From the NCBI RefSeq assembly GCF_003351785.1, contig NZ_CP031230.1, forward strand, positions 372,001 through 436,000: DNA of 64,000 nt, read 5' to 3'. The position numbers were made by a program, and so were the translations under genes. Shown piece by piece: positions 17,490 to 26,273 of the stretch (its first letter is position 1; each line of letters begins with the position of its first letter). The notes under the pieces are model-generated. The model did no database searches. It saw only the letters and a list, made by a program, of their open reading frames with translations, and had not been told where the DNA came from. Origin of the DNA: Sporosarcina sp. PTS2304. Lineage in GTDB: Bacteria > Bacillota > Bacilli > Bacillales_A > Planococcaceae.

Positions 17490-17801
17490 ATGGGTTATAT
17501 TTTACCGATTCAAAATTATCAAGCTCAGCAGTATGCAGAAAGAATGAATAACCAACCTCATAATTTTGCATATATTGGTCGAGTAAGTCCAGTACGTATG
17601 AAAAGTGAGGAATCGAGTTACTGGGAAGATATTTTGGAAGAAGAAGATAGACGCCGAAAAGAACAAATGGAACAAAGAAACATGAAGCGTGCACCTCGAT
17701 CACTAGCTAAAGATGGATTCATTGCTCCTAATCCAGCGAAATTATCTCCTGCAATTGCAGAAGTAGTAGGCAAAGGATTATCCATAAACGAATACGCATA
17801 G
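17490..17801 (+). CDS. Hypothetical protein (103 aa)
   Basis: I do not recognise this protein with certainty. It starts at ATG 17490 after AAAGGGAGGTG (17474-17484). The N-terminus is MGYILPIQNYQAQQYAERM, the middle is strongly charged (EEEDRRRKEQMEQRNMKR) and likely helical, and the end is LSPAIAEVVGKGLSINEYA. No signal peptide or membrane helix is visible. Location behind spoVIF suggests a sporulation link, but it has an 85-base gap and its own terminator, so it may be separately controlled. Confidence 0.8.
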   Translation: MGYILPIQNYQAQQYAERMNNQPHNFAYIGRVSPVRMKSEESSYWEDILEEEDRRRKEQMEQRNMKRAPRSLAKDGFIAPNPAKLSPAIAEVVGKGLSINEYA

Positions 17802-17807
17802 AATTTA

Positions 17808-17847
17808 AAAAACCTTGTCAACTATAGAGCTGACAAGGTTTTTTTAT
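17808..17847 (+). terminator. Bidirectional terminator
   Basis: AAAACCTTGTCA paired with TGACAAGGTTTTTTT. It lies between the 103-aa gene (plus strand) and yjcF (minus strand, convergent), with A and T tracts on both sides, so it may serve both. Confidence 0.85.
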
Positions 17848-17858
17848 ATGATGAAAAA

Positions 17859-18296
17859 CTATTCATCGAGCAATATCTTTTCCATTGCTCGATGAGGGAT
17901 ATCAGCATCCATAAATTCAGGGGATGTCACAACGTATCCTAGCTTTTCATAAAATGGTACAGCGTATGATTGTGCATTAAGTAGAAGTTTTTTCATAGAA
18001 AGTTTTTTTGCATGTTCTTCTAACGTATTCATAATCATATTTCCAATATGCTTTCCACGATGTTCGGCTAAAATGCAAATTCTTTCGATTTTACCGTGCG
18101 CATTAGCCAGACCCCGCATACGACCTGCACCAATAGGATGATTCTCTTCGTCATAGACGACGAAGTGCGTGGCATCCTGATCATATTCATCCAATTCCAA
18201 ATTCAGAGGAACACCTTGTTCTTCAACAAACACTTTTTTTCGAACCGTGTATGCATCCTCCAAGCCAGCTTCATCTGAAACGATCTTTACCGTCAT
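17859..18296 (-). CDS. yjcF: GNAT family N-acetyltransferase (YjcF-like)
   Basis: Acetyl-CoA-dependent acyltransferase of unknown substrate. The GNAT core is visible: ERICILAEHRGKHIGNMIMNTLEEHAKK (acetyl-CoA loop R-G-K-H-I-G) and LNAQSYAVPFYEKLGYVV at the C-terminal strand. I start it at ATG 18296, since the two upstream TTG codons have no better signal. It lies eight bases after yjcG on the minus strand, giving the operon yjcH-yjcG-yjcF as in B. subtilis. Confidence 0.88.
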   Translation of the reverse strand: MTVKIVSDEAGLEDAYTVRKKVFVEEQGVPLNLELDEYDQDATHFVVYDEENHPIGAGRMRGLANAHGKIERICILAEHRGKHIGNMIMNTLEEHAKKLSMKKLLLNAQSYAVPFYEKLGYVVTSPEFMDADIPHRAMEKILLDE

Positions 18297-18303
18297 CAAC
18301 AAA

Positions 18304-18819
18304 TCAAGACTCGCGATCTAGACGGAATGTTTCATATACTGTCCATGATCCATCTTCTAGTTGATATAATAAATGGATGCGGTCGATTCTTTCTGAATGC
18401 TCGACACCTACCATTTTTATCTGGTTAATCACATCATCATGTTCACCGGACGTTAAGTCTTGTGCGATAGTGACATGTGGAATAAAAGCGTAATTGGATG
18501 CGTTCTCATAAAAATTCGAATTTAAGTCTTTATGCAATGCTAGTAACTCATCGTTCGGTGTAACTTTAAAATAAATCGTATTCGTGGTAGGAGCGAATGA
18601 CCCTACTTTTGTAACTTGTAACTCAAAAGGGCTGTTCTTGATCGTGATGTCTTTTAACGCTTTTGCTACTTCTTCAATTTCTTGATCATTCGCTTCGAAT
18701 GGATCTTTCAAAGTCATGTGCGGGGTGATCTGTGCGTAGTGCGGATCGTACCTTTTGCGATAACCATTTGCCATGTCTTGAAGTTTTTTTGAAGGGAATG
18801 CAACAATACCGTATTTCAT
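18304..18819 (-). CDS. yjcG: 2H phosphoesterase / 2'-5' RNA ligase-like (YjcG)
   Basis: Two-histidine phosphoesterase superfamily. Both HxT motifs are present: HMTLKDP (about residue 33) and HVTIAQD (about residue 115). The 171-aa length matches YjcG. AAGGAGG lies well spaced before ATG 18819. The in vivo substrate is not known. Clusters with yjcH and yjcF. Confidence 0.92.
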   Translation of the reverse strand: MKYGIVAFPSKKLQDMANGYRKRYDPHYAQITPHMTLKDPFEANDQEIEEVAKALKDITIKNSPFELQVTKVGSFAPTTNTIYFKVTPNDELLALHKDLNSNFYENASNYAFIPHVTIAQDLTSGEHDDVINQIKMVGVEHSERIDRIHLLYQLEDGSWTVYETFRLDRES

Positions 18820-18905
18820 TTAGATTGCCTCCTTGTGAATGGATTCATTTTATGTTCATCTATTCCAGTATATCAGAAAATAGACGAATTTGTTTCATTC
18901 TAATA

Positions 18906-19628
18906 CTAAAGGCTATTAATTTCAAGAATAGCGCGTCTTATGTCTGGTTGCCATGTCTTCCATGTATGGTCACCTTCGAGCTCCATATAAAAGTGTGGGA
19001 AACCTTTTTCTTTTATTAATTTATGCAGTTCGCGATTAGGAGTTAAGAAGTCCAACCGCCCATCAGCTGTAGTCGCGACCTGTGTTTCCTGTTTCCCGAT
19101 GACATGATAAATCGATAAAGCGGACGGATTAGCATTTGATCGGACAGCTTCCAGTACGTGTTCATTAATGAATGGTGAGTGTAAGACGACTTTTCCGAAA
19201 CAATTCGGATATTTTAATGCAGTAAGCAATGAAACAGAGGCAGCTAAAGAGTCTCCAATGAGCATCCGGCTGGACCCGATTTGGTATGTTGGATACGTTT
19301 CATCAATATACTGAATTAATTCGTGTGCCAGAAAACGAATATATGCTTCATTGCGGTCGCCTTCCGGATGGTACATTCTTCTGCGCTCGCTGACGGATTG
19401 ATAAGGAATACCCACAATGATCACGGGTTCAATCATCTCTTCTTCCATTAATTCATCAGCTACTCGACCGATCCGACCTAACTGGAAATAGTCTTTTCCG
19501 TCTGAAGCAAGTATGATATTGTGTTTGTAAAGTGGTGAATAACGAGAAGGTAAATAAAGCAAGAGCTCCATTTCTTCTTGTAAAGCCTCGCTGAAAAATG
19601 TAATTTCTTCTATCTTACCAGGGTTCAT
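18906..19628 (-). CDS. yjcH: Esterase-fold protein (YjcH-like)
   Basis: Alpha/beta hydrolase of the putative esterase (enterochelin esterase-like) family. The nucleophile elbow is seen as LIGDSLAASVSLL, with Asp expected near TADGRLDFLTPNRE and the final His in ELEGDHTWKTWQPDIRRAI. The start ATG 19628 has TTGGAGGTCC upstream. It is the first gene of the minus-strand yjcHGF group. No signal peptide is visible, so it acts in the cytoplasm. Confidence 0.88.
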   Translation of the reverse strand: MNPGKIEEITFFSEALQEEMELLLYLPSRYSPLYKHNIILASDGKDYFQLGRIGRVADELMEEEMIEPVIIVGIPYQSVSERRRMYHPEGDRNEAYIRFLAHELIQYIDETYPTYQIGSSRMLIGDSLAASVSLLTALKYPNCFGKVVLHSPFINEHVLEAVRSNANPSALSIYHVIGKQETQVATTADGRLDFLTPNRELHKLIKEKGFPHFYMELEGDHTWKTWQPDIRRAILEINSL

Positions 19629-19737
19629 TTTGTAGGACCTCCAAAAATAATGTACACTTAGTTGATATCATACCGATAAATACTAGTGTAATGCCAGTGA
19701 AATACAATCGTGTGTGAAGAAAGAGAGGGGAAGTACT

Positions 19738-20289
19738 ATGGTAGCAGGTAAAAATATTGTGCATTCTGATGTAGTGACTGCGGCTACAAAAGATGCCTTA
19801 ATACGTCGTGGAGTTAAAATTGAAGATATCGCGAAAATTGTTTATGAAATGCAAGTTCCTTACAATAAAGGATTATCCCTTGAGCAATGTATTGATTCTG
19901 TAGAAGCGGTTTTACGCAAAAGGGAATTGCAACACGCCATTTTAGTAGGGGTAGAATTGGATGAGATTGCAGAACGAGGTCAGCTATCCGCACCTCTACA
20001 ACAAATTGTCGAGTCTGATGAAGGTTTATTCGGTGTGGATGAAACGATTGCATTAGGTGCGGTATATACGTACGGCTCCATTGCAGTTACTACGTTCGGG
20101 CATTTGGATAAGAATAAGATCGGCATTATAAATGACTTGGATACGAAAAAGGGTATAGGTATTCATACATTTTTAGATGATCTTGTAGCAAGTGTAGCAG
20201 CATGTGCAGCGTCAAGAATTGCACATAGAACGCGCGACTTGCAAGAAGCAGGTTTAACATTTGAAGATGTTCAAAATGGCAATGCGTAA
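19738..20289 (+). CDS. Phosphatidylglycerophosphatase A-like protein (YutG family)
   Basis: Belongs to the PgpA-related family, which dephosphorylates phosphatidylglycerophosphate in some bacteria. Seen: ALIRRGVKIEDIAKIVYEMQ at the N-terminus, GVDETIALGAVYTYGSIAVTTFGHLDK and the C-terminal IHTFLDDLVASVAACAASRIAHR. It lacks the multiple membrane helices of E. coli PgpA, so it is probably soluble, as in B. subtilis YutG. I choose ATG 19738, since GAGAGGGG lies 8 bases upstream and GTG 19714 has no site. It stands alone between yjcH (divergent) and a repeat. Confidence 0.85.
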   Translation: MVAGKNIVHSDVVTAATKDALIRRGVKIEDIAKIVYEMQVPYNKGLSLEQCIDSVEAVLRKRELQHAILVGVELDEIAERGQLSAPLQQIVESDEGLFGVDETIALGAVYTYGSIAVTTFGHLDKNKIGIINDLDTKKGIGIHTFLDDLVASVAACAASRIAHRTRDLQEAGLTFEDVQNGNA

Positions 20290-20394
20290 TCACTGATTGG
20301 AGTTCAAGGATGCATGAAGGTAAAAGAACCTTTGTGCATTTTTGCTGTGTAGTTTTACATTCAACAGCTGCTGTAACAACTAGAGTTTTTACTA

Positions 20395-20500
20395 ACTTGA
20401 GTTATAAGAGGAGTGACACTGACGTGGATTGTCTTGCGGCTAGCGCTTCTAGACGATACGCTTTCTCTCGGGAGAATCCTAAACGATACACTACCTTACC
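20395..20500 (+). repeat. Interspersed repeat, copy B (deleted form)
   Basis: The left phrase GTCTTGCGGCTAGCGCTTC TAGACGATACGCTTTC is fused directly to the right-end phrase CTCGGGAGAATCCTAAACG. The whole inner part of the element is missing. Boundaries are approximate; no terminal repeat is clear on the left. Confidence 0.65.
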
Positions 20501-20522
20501 GCACAAAAAGAGTAGCGAAATA

Positions 20523-20553
20523 TTGACAATGTGAAGCGCTTTCATGGTAGAAT
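20523..20553 (+). promoter_or_regulatory. Promoter of the TAXI-TRAP operon with a cre-like site
   Basis: TTGACA (20523-20528) and TAGAAT (20548-20553) with a long 19-base spacer. The spacer contains GTGAAGCGCTTTCA (20531-20544), whose right half fits the CcpA site pattern (CG-CTTTCA) while the left half deviates. The operon start codon is 42 bases downstream. Confidence 0.5.
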
Positions 20554-20594
20554 GGTAATGTCTATAAATAAAATAGAAAAGGGGAGAATGCTAC

Positions 20595-21596
20595 ATGAAG
20601 AAAAACACACTTCGCTTATTGGCGCTAGTTTCCATGTTTGCTCTTCTTGTTCTAGCTGCTTGCGGAAATGACGAAAAAGCAGACGGGGACAAGGATGTAG
20701 ATGGAAGCAAAGATGAAGGTAAGACAGAGCAAGAGTACAAATTCTTAAGCTTATTAACGGGTGGAACGCAAGGGACTTATTATCCACTAGGGGGTTCTTT
20801 TGCTGAATTTATCAGCGAGGAAACAGGTATTAAAACAACTGCTGAAGTATCTCAAGCATCAGCTGCGAATATGACAGCGCTTAAAGATGGAGATGCGCAA
20901 ATTGCTTTCGTTCAAACAGACATTGCATATTATGCATCTAAAGGTGAAATGATGTTTGACGGAGAAGTAATCGATGAAGTATCAGCAGTCGGTGCACTTT
21001 ATCCTGAAACTGTTCAACTAGTTACACTGAAGAAAAAAGACATTAAAACGTTTGAAGACTTAAAAGGTAAAAGTGTGTCAGTAGGTGCTCCGGGTTCAGG
21101 TACGTACGCAAATGCTGAGCAATTGCTTGAAATCCACGGATTATCTATGAGTGATATCAAACCACAAAACTTAGACTTTGGTGAATCACAAGAAAGTTTG
21201 CAAGCGGGTCAAATTGATGCAGCGTTCATCACTGCTGGAACACCAACAGGCGCTGTTGAAGGCTTAAACGCAGTAGCAGAAGTTTTCATTGTACCAGTTG
21301 AAGATGCAAAAGCGGATGAGTTAATCGAGAAATACCCATACTATGCAAAAGAAGTAATCCCTGCTGGGACGTATGGTTCTGATGTGGATACACCTGCAGT
21401 ATCTGTAGGTGCAATGCTTGTTATGCAGAATGATATTTCTGAAGAGTTGGGCTACAAAATCACAAAAGCAATTTATGAGAATGCTTCTAAAATCCAACAC
21501 GCTAAAGGTGCTTTGATCAAAGCTGAAAATGGGTTGGACGGTATCGGTATTCCGGTACACCCAGGTGCACAAAAATACTTTGACGAAGTGAACTAA
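20595..21596 (+). CDS. TAXI family TRAP transporter solute-binding lipoprotein
   Basis: Extracytoplasmic substrate-binding subunit of a TRAP transporter. The signal MKKNTLRLLALVSMFALLVLAAC has a lipobox with Cys23, followed by an acidic linker. The mature domain shows FLSLLTGGTQGTYYPLGGSFAEFI (TAXI signature region), FVQTDIAYYASKGE, GKSVSVGAPGSGTYANAEQLL and IDAAFITAGTPTGAV. The substrate is unknown; known TAXI systems take up glutamate or other dicarboxylates. ATG 20595 follows AAAAGGGGAGAATG. A partial terminator at 21617-21662 separates it from the membrane genes, which would favour more binding protein than permease. Confidence 0.92.
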   Translation: MKKNTLRLLALVSMFALLVLAACGNDEKADGDKDVDGSKDEGKTEQEYKFLSLLTGGTQGTYYPLGGSFAEFISEETGIKTTAEVSQASAANMTALKDGDAQIAFVQTDIAYYASKGEMMFDGEVIDEVSAVGALYPETVQLVTLKKKDIKTFEDLKGKSVSVGAPGSGTYANAEQLLEIHGLSMSDIKPQNLDFGESQESLQAGQIDAAFITAGTPTGAVEGLNAVAEVFIVPVEDAKADELIEKYPYYAKEVIPAGTYGSDVDTPAVSVGAMLVMQNDISEELGYKITKAIYENASKIQHAKGALIKAENGLDGIGIPVHPGAQKYFDEVN

Positions 21597-21616
21597 TCAA
21601 CTGAATGAATTAAATG

Positions 21617-21662
21617 AAAGAGCGGGACGGTGAAGCGCAAAGCTTTATCCGTCCCATTCTTA
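21617..21662 (+). terminator. Weak internal hairpin in the TRAP operon
   Basis: GAGCGGGACGG and CCGTCCCATTCTT form a stem without a long U tract, in the gap between the binding protein and the DUF1850 gene. Likely lets part of transcription through. Confidence 0.5.
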
Positions 21663-21687
21663 CTTTTATGTAGGAAGGAAATGGCGG

Positions 21688-22212
21688 ATGAAAAGGAAAA
21701 GACTAATTCCTCTGCTAATGCTAATCGTAAGCGGTATTCTTCTGTTTTGGATAGTTTACCCATATAAACAAGTCATCGTACTCAATCAAGTACGGAGTGA
21801 ACAACCACGAGCGTTCTACCTTCCGTTACATACTGAACAGCAGTTTCAAATAAATTATATTCACTCCATTCACTTATCAAATGTAAAAGAACAGTATAAG
21901 ATCACTGATGATAGCAAACTTCGTTTTGAATATATGCAGTATGAAGATGTAGCAATCGGACTGCCGGGATATGCGGAAGAGGGCGAGACGTTGGAAGTGA
22001 ACGATGGTATTTATACGCTTACTTTTGATAACCGTACAATAGATTCGTTTGTTCTGTATGTGGGTAGAGTAAATACAGACTTATCTTTGCAATATGGGCA
22101 ACGAGAGTATCATCTAAAGGACTTCCTTGAAAGAGGGCAATCCTATGAATTTCATGTAGAAAAGGTGTCGAATTTGACATTGTGGAAAGGAGTTAGATTA
22201 GATGGAAAATAA
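21688..22212 (+). CDS. DUF1850 protein of the TRAP operon
   Basis: Small protein with one N-terminal membrane segment (LIPLLMLIVSGILLFWIVYPY) and an outside domain of about 140 aa. Contains the DUF1850 hallmark INYIHSIHLSNVKEQYKI (Y-x-H-S...E) and MQYEDVAIGLPGYAEEG. DUF1850 genes are known to lie between TAXI binding proteins and fused permeases, and a role in assembly or signal is only a guess. GGAAGGAAATGGCGG precedes the ATG. It overlaps the permease start by 11 bases. Confidence 0.82.
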   Translation: MKRKRLIPLLMLIVSGILLFWIVYPYKQVIVLNQVRSEQPRAFYLPLHTEQQFQINYIHSIHLSNVKEQYKITDDSKLRFEYMQYEDVAIGLPGYAEEGETLEVNDGIYTLTFDNRTIDSFVLYVGRVNTDLSLQYGQREYHLKDFLERGQSYEFHVEKVSNLTLWKGVRLDGK

Positions 22213-24232
22213 TAAAGAAAAAGAAGTCCCGCGTATGACTGATGAAGAAGTGGATACACTCTCAGAGCAAGAGCAACTAGAAATCTTACAAAAGTATGAT
22301 CCTGAATCTAACACACGGGATTTAAAAGGAATCGTAGGCAAGATTGTATTTTTCGGATTATTGGCCTTCTCTATTTTCCAGTTATACACGGCAATTGGAA
22401 AACCGTTTACAGCACAAATTCAACGATCGATTCACTTAGGTTTCGCGCTATCACTTATTTTCTTATTATTCCCTGCTCGGAAGAAAATTGGCGTCAAACG
22501 TGACAAAGTACCATTTTACGATATTATACTTTCCTTATTAGCTATCGTCGTCGGATTGTATTGGCCGCTATTTATGGATGAATTAGTATTTCGTGTGGGC
22601 CGAGTGTCTGACATCGATTTACTCATCGGTACATTAGCGGTTTTACTAACATTGGAGGCGGCTAGACGTGCAGTAGGTCTTCCAATCACGATAATATCGG
22701 TAGCCTTTTTAGTCTATGCATTTTTCGGACCTTACTTCCCAGGATTTTTAGCACACCGTGGTCAAAGTGTAGAAAACTTAATCCAATTAATGTTCTTCAC
22801 GACAGATGGGATTTTAGGTACACCGATTAGTGTATCCGCTACCTTCATTTTCGTCTTCTTGTTATTTGGAGCCTTTTTGGTAAAGACCGGTGTAGGAAAC
22901 TACTTTAATGATCTAGCTGTCGTACTGGCTGGACGTTTAACAGGGGGTCCTGCAAAAGTTGCTATTTTTTCTAGTGCACTTCAAGGAACGATTTCTGGAA
23001 GTTCAGTAGCAAACGTTGTAGGATCAGGTTCTTATACCATTCCTATGATGAAAAAACTTGGCTATCGTAAAGAGTTCGCTGGCGGGGTTGAGGCCGCAGC
23101 TTCTACGGGTGGTCAAATTATGCCACCTATCATGGGAGCCGCTGCTTTCTTAATGGTTGAGTTTATCGGCGGGGTAACGTATTGGGAAATTGCAAAAGCA
23201 GCAGCTATTCCGGCATTACTTTATTTCACGGGTATTTGGATTATGACACATTTTGAAGCAAAACGTGTAGGGTTGCAAGGAATGGATGCATCGCAAATTC
23301 CAAACCGAAAAGAAACATTGAAGAAGATTTATTTATTACTACCTATTTTAGGTATTATCGTCTTCTTATTGGCGGGTATTCCAACAATGAAAGCGGCGTT
23401 ACTAGGTATCGTTTTAACGATTGTAGTGAGTTCGATCAGTAAAGAAACGAGAATCGGTATTCGCGATATGATTCAGGCGTTAGTAGACGGTGCGCGTACT
23501 GCATTAGCCGTAGCTGCTGCGACTGCTTGCGCGGGGATTATAGTAGGTGTCGTCGTAAAGACAGGTTTAGGTCTTAGTCTAGCTACTGGCTTGATTTCTG
23601 CAGCCGGCGGTAATATTTTATTAACATTAATCTTTACTATGCTTGCAGCAATTGTCCTTGGAATGGGTTCTCCGACGACTGCGAACTATGTTATTACGTC
23701 GACGATTGCAGCGCCTGCCATCATTACGTTGTTAATGCTTGATGAGCCTACAGGAGCTGCTGTACCGATCGTAGTGGCGGTCTCGGCTCACTTATTCGTG
23801 TTCTATTTTGGAATCATTGCAGATATTACTCCACCGGTCGCTTTAGCAGCATTTGCGGCGTCAGGAATTTCTGGTGGAGATCCGATTAAAACTGGTGTCA
23901 CTTCAGCAAAGCTTGCGATTGCGGCGTTTATAATTCCTTATATGTTCGTATTCAATCCGGCGATGTTGATGCTCGATTCAAGTGTAGTTGAGATTGTCTG
24001 GGTGACATTTACTGCCATTGTCGGCATGGTGGCAATCGGGGCAGGGTTAATTGGTTACTGGTACTATAAGTTAAATTGGTTTATGCGTCTTTTGACAATT
24101 GCGACGGGGATGCTATTAATTTATCCGGAAACTTTAACTGATGTGATTGGTCTTGTGTCATTTGCTGTTTTACTGGCATTACAATTACTATCTAAAAAGA
24201 AAAAAGATCCTCCGCAGCTTGCGGTGGACTAA
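22202..24232 (+). CDS. TRAP transporter fused permease (4TM/12TM)
   Basis: Fused small and large membrane subunits (DctQM type) of the TAXI TRAP system, 676 aa with about 16-18 hydrophobic helices. Seen: the cytoplasmic N-terminus, the ARRAVGLPITIISVAFLVYAFFG region, the conserved SALQGTISGSSVANVVGSGSYTIPMMKK and GVEAAASTGGQIMPPIMGAAAFLM motifs, and LGMGSPTTANYVITSTIAAP in the second half. Start ATG 22202 with GGAAAGGAG eight bases upstream. Substrate specificity cannot be read from sequence alone. Confidence 0.93.
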   Translation: MENNKEKEVPRMTDEEVDTLSEQEQLEILQKYDPESNTRDLKGIVGKIVFFGLLAFSIFQLYTAIGKPFTAQIQRSIHLGFALSLIFLLFPARKKIGVKRDKVPFYDIILSLLAIVVGLYWPLFMDELVFRVGRVSDIDLLIGTLAVLLTLEAARRAVGLPITIISVAFLVYAFFGPYFPGFLAHRGQSVENLIQLMFFTTDGILGTPISVSATFIFVFLLFGAFLVKTGVGNYFNDLAVVLAGRLTGGPAKVAIFSSALQGTISGSSVANVVGSGSYTIPMMKKLGYRKEFAGGVEAAASTGGQIMPPIMGAAAFLMVEFIGGVTYWEIAKAAAIPALLYFTGIWIMTHFEAKRVGLQGMDASQIPNRKETLKKIYLLLPILGIIVFLLAGIPTMKAALLGIVLTIVVSSISKETRIGIRDMIQALVDGARTALAVAAATACAGIIVGVVVKTGLGLSLATGLISAAGGNILLTLIFTMLAAIVLGMGSPTTANYVITSTIAAPAIITLLMLDEPTGAAVPIVVAVSAHLFVFYFGIIADITPPVALAAFAASGISGGDPIKTGVTSAKLAIAAFIIPYMFVFNPAMLMLDSSVVEIVWVTFTAIVGMVAIGAGLIGYWYYKLNWFMRLLTIATGMLLIYPETLTDVIGLVSFAVLLALQLLSKKKKDPPQLAVD

Positions 24233-24245
24233 TTACATCGGACTT

Positions 24246-24297
24246 GGGGGCTGTTCAGAAGGTCAGTAGTATCTGATTTTCTGAATAGTCTTTTTGT
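24246..24297 (+). terminator. Repeated terminator-type hairpin, copy a
   Basis: GGGGCTGTTCAGAAGGTCAG and CTGATTTTCTGAATAGTCTTTTT form a long stem, 13 bases after the TRAP permease stop. The following CTTATGGAAACAAATCA-like tail is shared with copies c and e. Confidence 0.8.
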
Positions 24298-24367
24298 TAT
24301 GGAAACAAATCATTTGTTGACTGGATTTTTGAAGTGAATCGTTATTGCGATTATTGAGTTATGGTTT

Positions 24368-25195
24368 CTGAAGGTTTGGCGTTCAACGGATGAGAGTGTT
24401 TGGAGAGGTTGGGTATGTCGTTACGTTGCGTTCCAGCCGGACGCGTTCGGGAGGGGTCGCGATGAACCAACCAGTCGCTTCGCTCCTTTGGTTGTTTCAT
24501 CTGTCGACCTGATCCTCCCCGAGTCGCCGGCTTCCACTTCACTGCACTCTTCAGCTTTCTGTAGGAGAGAGGTTCAACCATTGGATTGTTATTTCTAGAC
24601 GGTTGGGATGTAACGGATGAGAGTGTTTGGAGAGGTTGGGAATGTCGTTGCGTTGCGTTCCAGCCGGACGCGTTCGGGAGGGGTCGCGATGAACCAACCA
24701 GTCGCTTCGCTCCTTTGGTTGTTTCATCTGTCGACCTGATCCTCCCCGAGTCGCCGGCTTCCACTTCACTGCACTCTTCAGCTTTCTGTAGGAGAGAGGT
24801 TCAACCATTGGATTGTTATTTCTAGACGGTTGGGATGTAACGGATGAGAGTGTTTGGAGAGGTTGGGTATGTCGTTACGTTGCGTTCCAGCCGGACGCGT
24901 TCGGGAGGGGTCGCGATGAACCAACCAGTCGCTTCGCTCCTTTGGTTGTTTCATCTGTCGACCTGATCCTCCCCGAGTCGCCGGCTTCCACTTCACTGCA
25001 CTCTTCAGCTTTCTGTAGGAGAGAGGTTCAACCATTGGATTGTTATTTCTAGACGGTTGGGATGTAACGGATGAGAGTGTTTGGAGAGGTTGGGAATGTC
25101 GTTGCGTTGCGTTCCAGCCGGACGCGTTCGGGAGGGGTCGCGATGAACCAACCAGTCGCTTCGCTCCTTTGGTTGTTTCATCTGTCGACCTGATC
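24368..25195 (+). repeat. Tandem array of 227-bp units (four copies)
   Basis: The marker AACGGATGAGAG recurs at 24385, 24612, 24839 and 25066, exactly 227 bases apart. Each unit holds a type 3 hairpin module with arms AGCCGG (e.g. 24662) and CCGGCT (e.g. 24754). Units 1 and 3 share GGGTATGTCGTTACG, while units 2 and 4 share GGGAATGTCGTTGCG. The last unit is cut off after GATCCTCCC and continues as copy C of the large repeat. The long open frames here are by-products of the GC-rich repeat. Confidence 0.93.
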
Positions 25196-25646
25196 CTCCC
25201 GGAGTCGATCGTCTGTAAGCGAAAGCCGAACTTAGTATGTGCAAGACAGGTTGATAGCTCTTTGTAGATGGTGAAAATCAAGTAGAGTTGTCTGATACAA
25301 TCTGACCGTTTTTGAAGTTAAAAAGCGGCGAAGTGTTGCTAGCTACTATGACTGTTCCGATGAACTGAGTGGAAAAAAATGACCCTATATGTATTCAGTC
25401 AGCCAATCCAAAGCTTCACCCACACTGTTCAGAAAGCGGAACTTACCATACTCTATTTCTGGACGAACATGGACTGACTTACAGACACAAATTCAAGAAT
25501 TCTCTTGGAAGAGCCGTCGCGTCCCCTCAGGAAAGCGTCCGATTTCTCTCGGGAGAATCCTAAACAATACACAACCTCTACAACTAATCGTCAAAAACAA
25601 TTCATTTTTAAATGCCATTCTTTTCTTTGAATAATCAGCAGACTTG
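25196..25646 (+). repeat. Interspersed repeat, copy C
   Basis: Follows the tandem array without a break: right arm of a type 1 module (GGAGTCGATCGTCTGTAAGC), the linker (TAGCTACTATGACTG..., CAATCCAAAGCTTCACCC), a shortened type 2 module, and the terminal AATCAGCAGACTTG at 25633-25646. The left end is replaced by the array. Confidence 0.8.
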
Positions 25647-25920
25647 ATAAAAAAACTAGTAGGTAAAGGAGAAAAGTCCTAAAATAATCAGAAGATTAGC
25701 AATCAGTGATAGACTAGTAATAGCAAGGATTCAGCTTATATGGAATAAAAGAAACATAACTAAAATGAAATGTCAAGACTCCAAAGGTATGTAAAGTATA
25801 AGTGCGATTTTGGACTAATTACGCAGTTTTGCGAAGGTTCATTATGTATATACTACATATAAGCAATCCAATAACAATTCACGATGTGCACATATGAATG
25901 GAAAAATCTATAACAAATAA
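25647..25920. other. AT-rich intergenic stretch
   Basis: I see no gene. An inverted repeat TATGTA..TACATA lies at about 25842-25860, upstream of the 49-aa gene, and could be an operator, but no promoter pair stands out. Confidence 0.4.
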
Positions 25921-25935
25921 AAAGGAGAGAATACT

Positions 25936-26085
25936 ATGCAAACACAAGATATATGGTGGGAAAATGTATTTGAAGGTCACTTGGCTCATGGATTTAATAA
26001 AGAGCGTATGAGTGAATTAGAGCAAGAACAGTTCTTGTATTTTGAAAATGAGCAAGTGGAAGAACAAATGAATCATATGCAATAA
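25936..26085 (+). CDS. Small hypothetical protein (49 aa)
   Basis: Unrecognised small gene. AAAGGAGAGA (25921-25930) lies five bases before ATG 25936. The product MQTQDIWWENVFEGHLAHGF... continues with a Glu/Gln-rich helical part (SELEQEQFLYFENEQVEEQM). It is acidic, with no membrane segment. A perfect 20-bp hairpin follows at 26128-26173. The strong ribosome binding site and the isolated terminator make it likely real, although it lies between repeats. Confidence 0.68.
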   Translation: MQTQDIWWENVFEGHLAHGFNKERMSELEQEQFLYFENEQVEEQMNHMQ

Positions 26086-26127
26086 GGTAAGGAGGAGTTT
26101 CATCTGACACGCGCAACGTACTTGTAT

Positions 26128-26173
26128 AAAAATCAGTAATTTTTCTACAAGATTAGAAAAATTACTGATTTTT
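26128..26173 (+). terminator. Perfect 20-bp hairpin terminator
   Basis: AAAAATCAGTAATTTTTCTA and its exact complement TAGAAAAATTACTGATTTTT flank a six-base loop. The A and T tracts on both sides allow function in both directions. It follows the 49-aa gene by 43 bases. Confidence 0.85.
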
Positions 26174-26273
26174 AAATTTCCTATTTACAACTGTTGAAGA
26201 TGATGCTATTATAGTATTTGTGCTTAAGACAGCTAGCTTGCTTACTTAATTTGCACAAACTAAATACATGTCC

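Noticed and set aside
24368..25195. CRISPR array
   Set aside because: The 227-bp units are contiguous near-identical copies without short repeats and unique spacers, and no cas genes are present.
24351..25281. Several long open frames on both strands with the repeated string like SGRIRSTDETTKGAKRLVGSSR
   Set aside because: They are translations of the 227-bp tandem repeat, open in several frames because of base composition, with no ribosome binding sites and no family resemblance.
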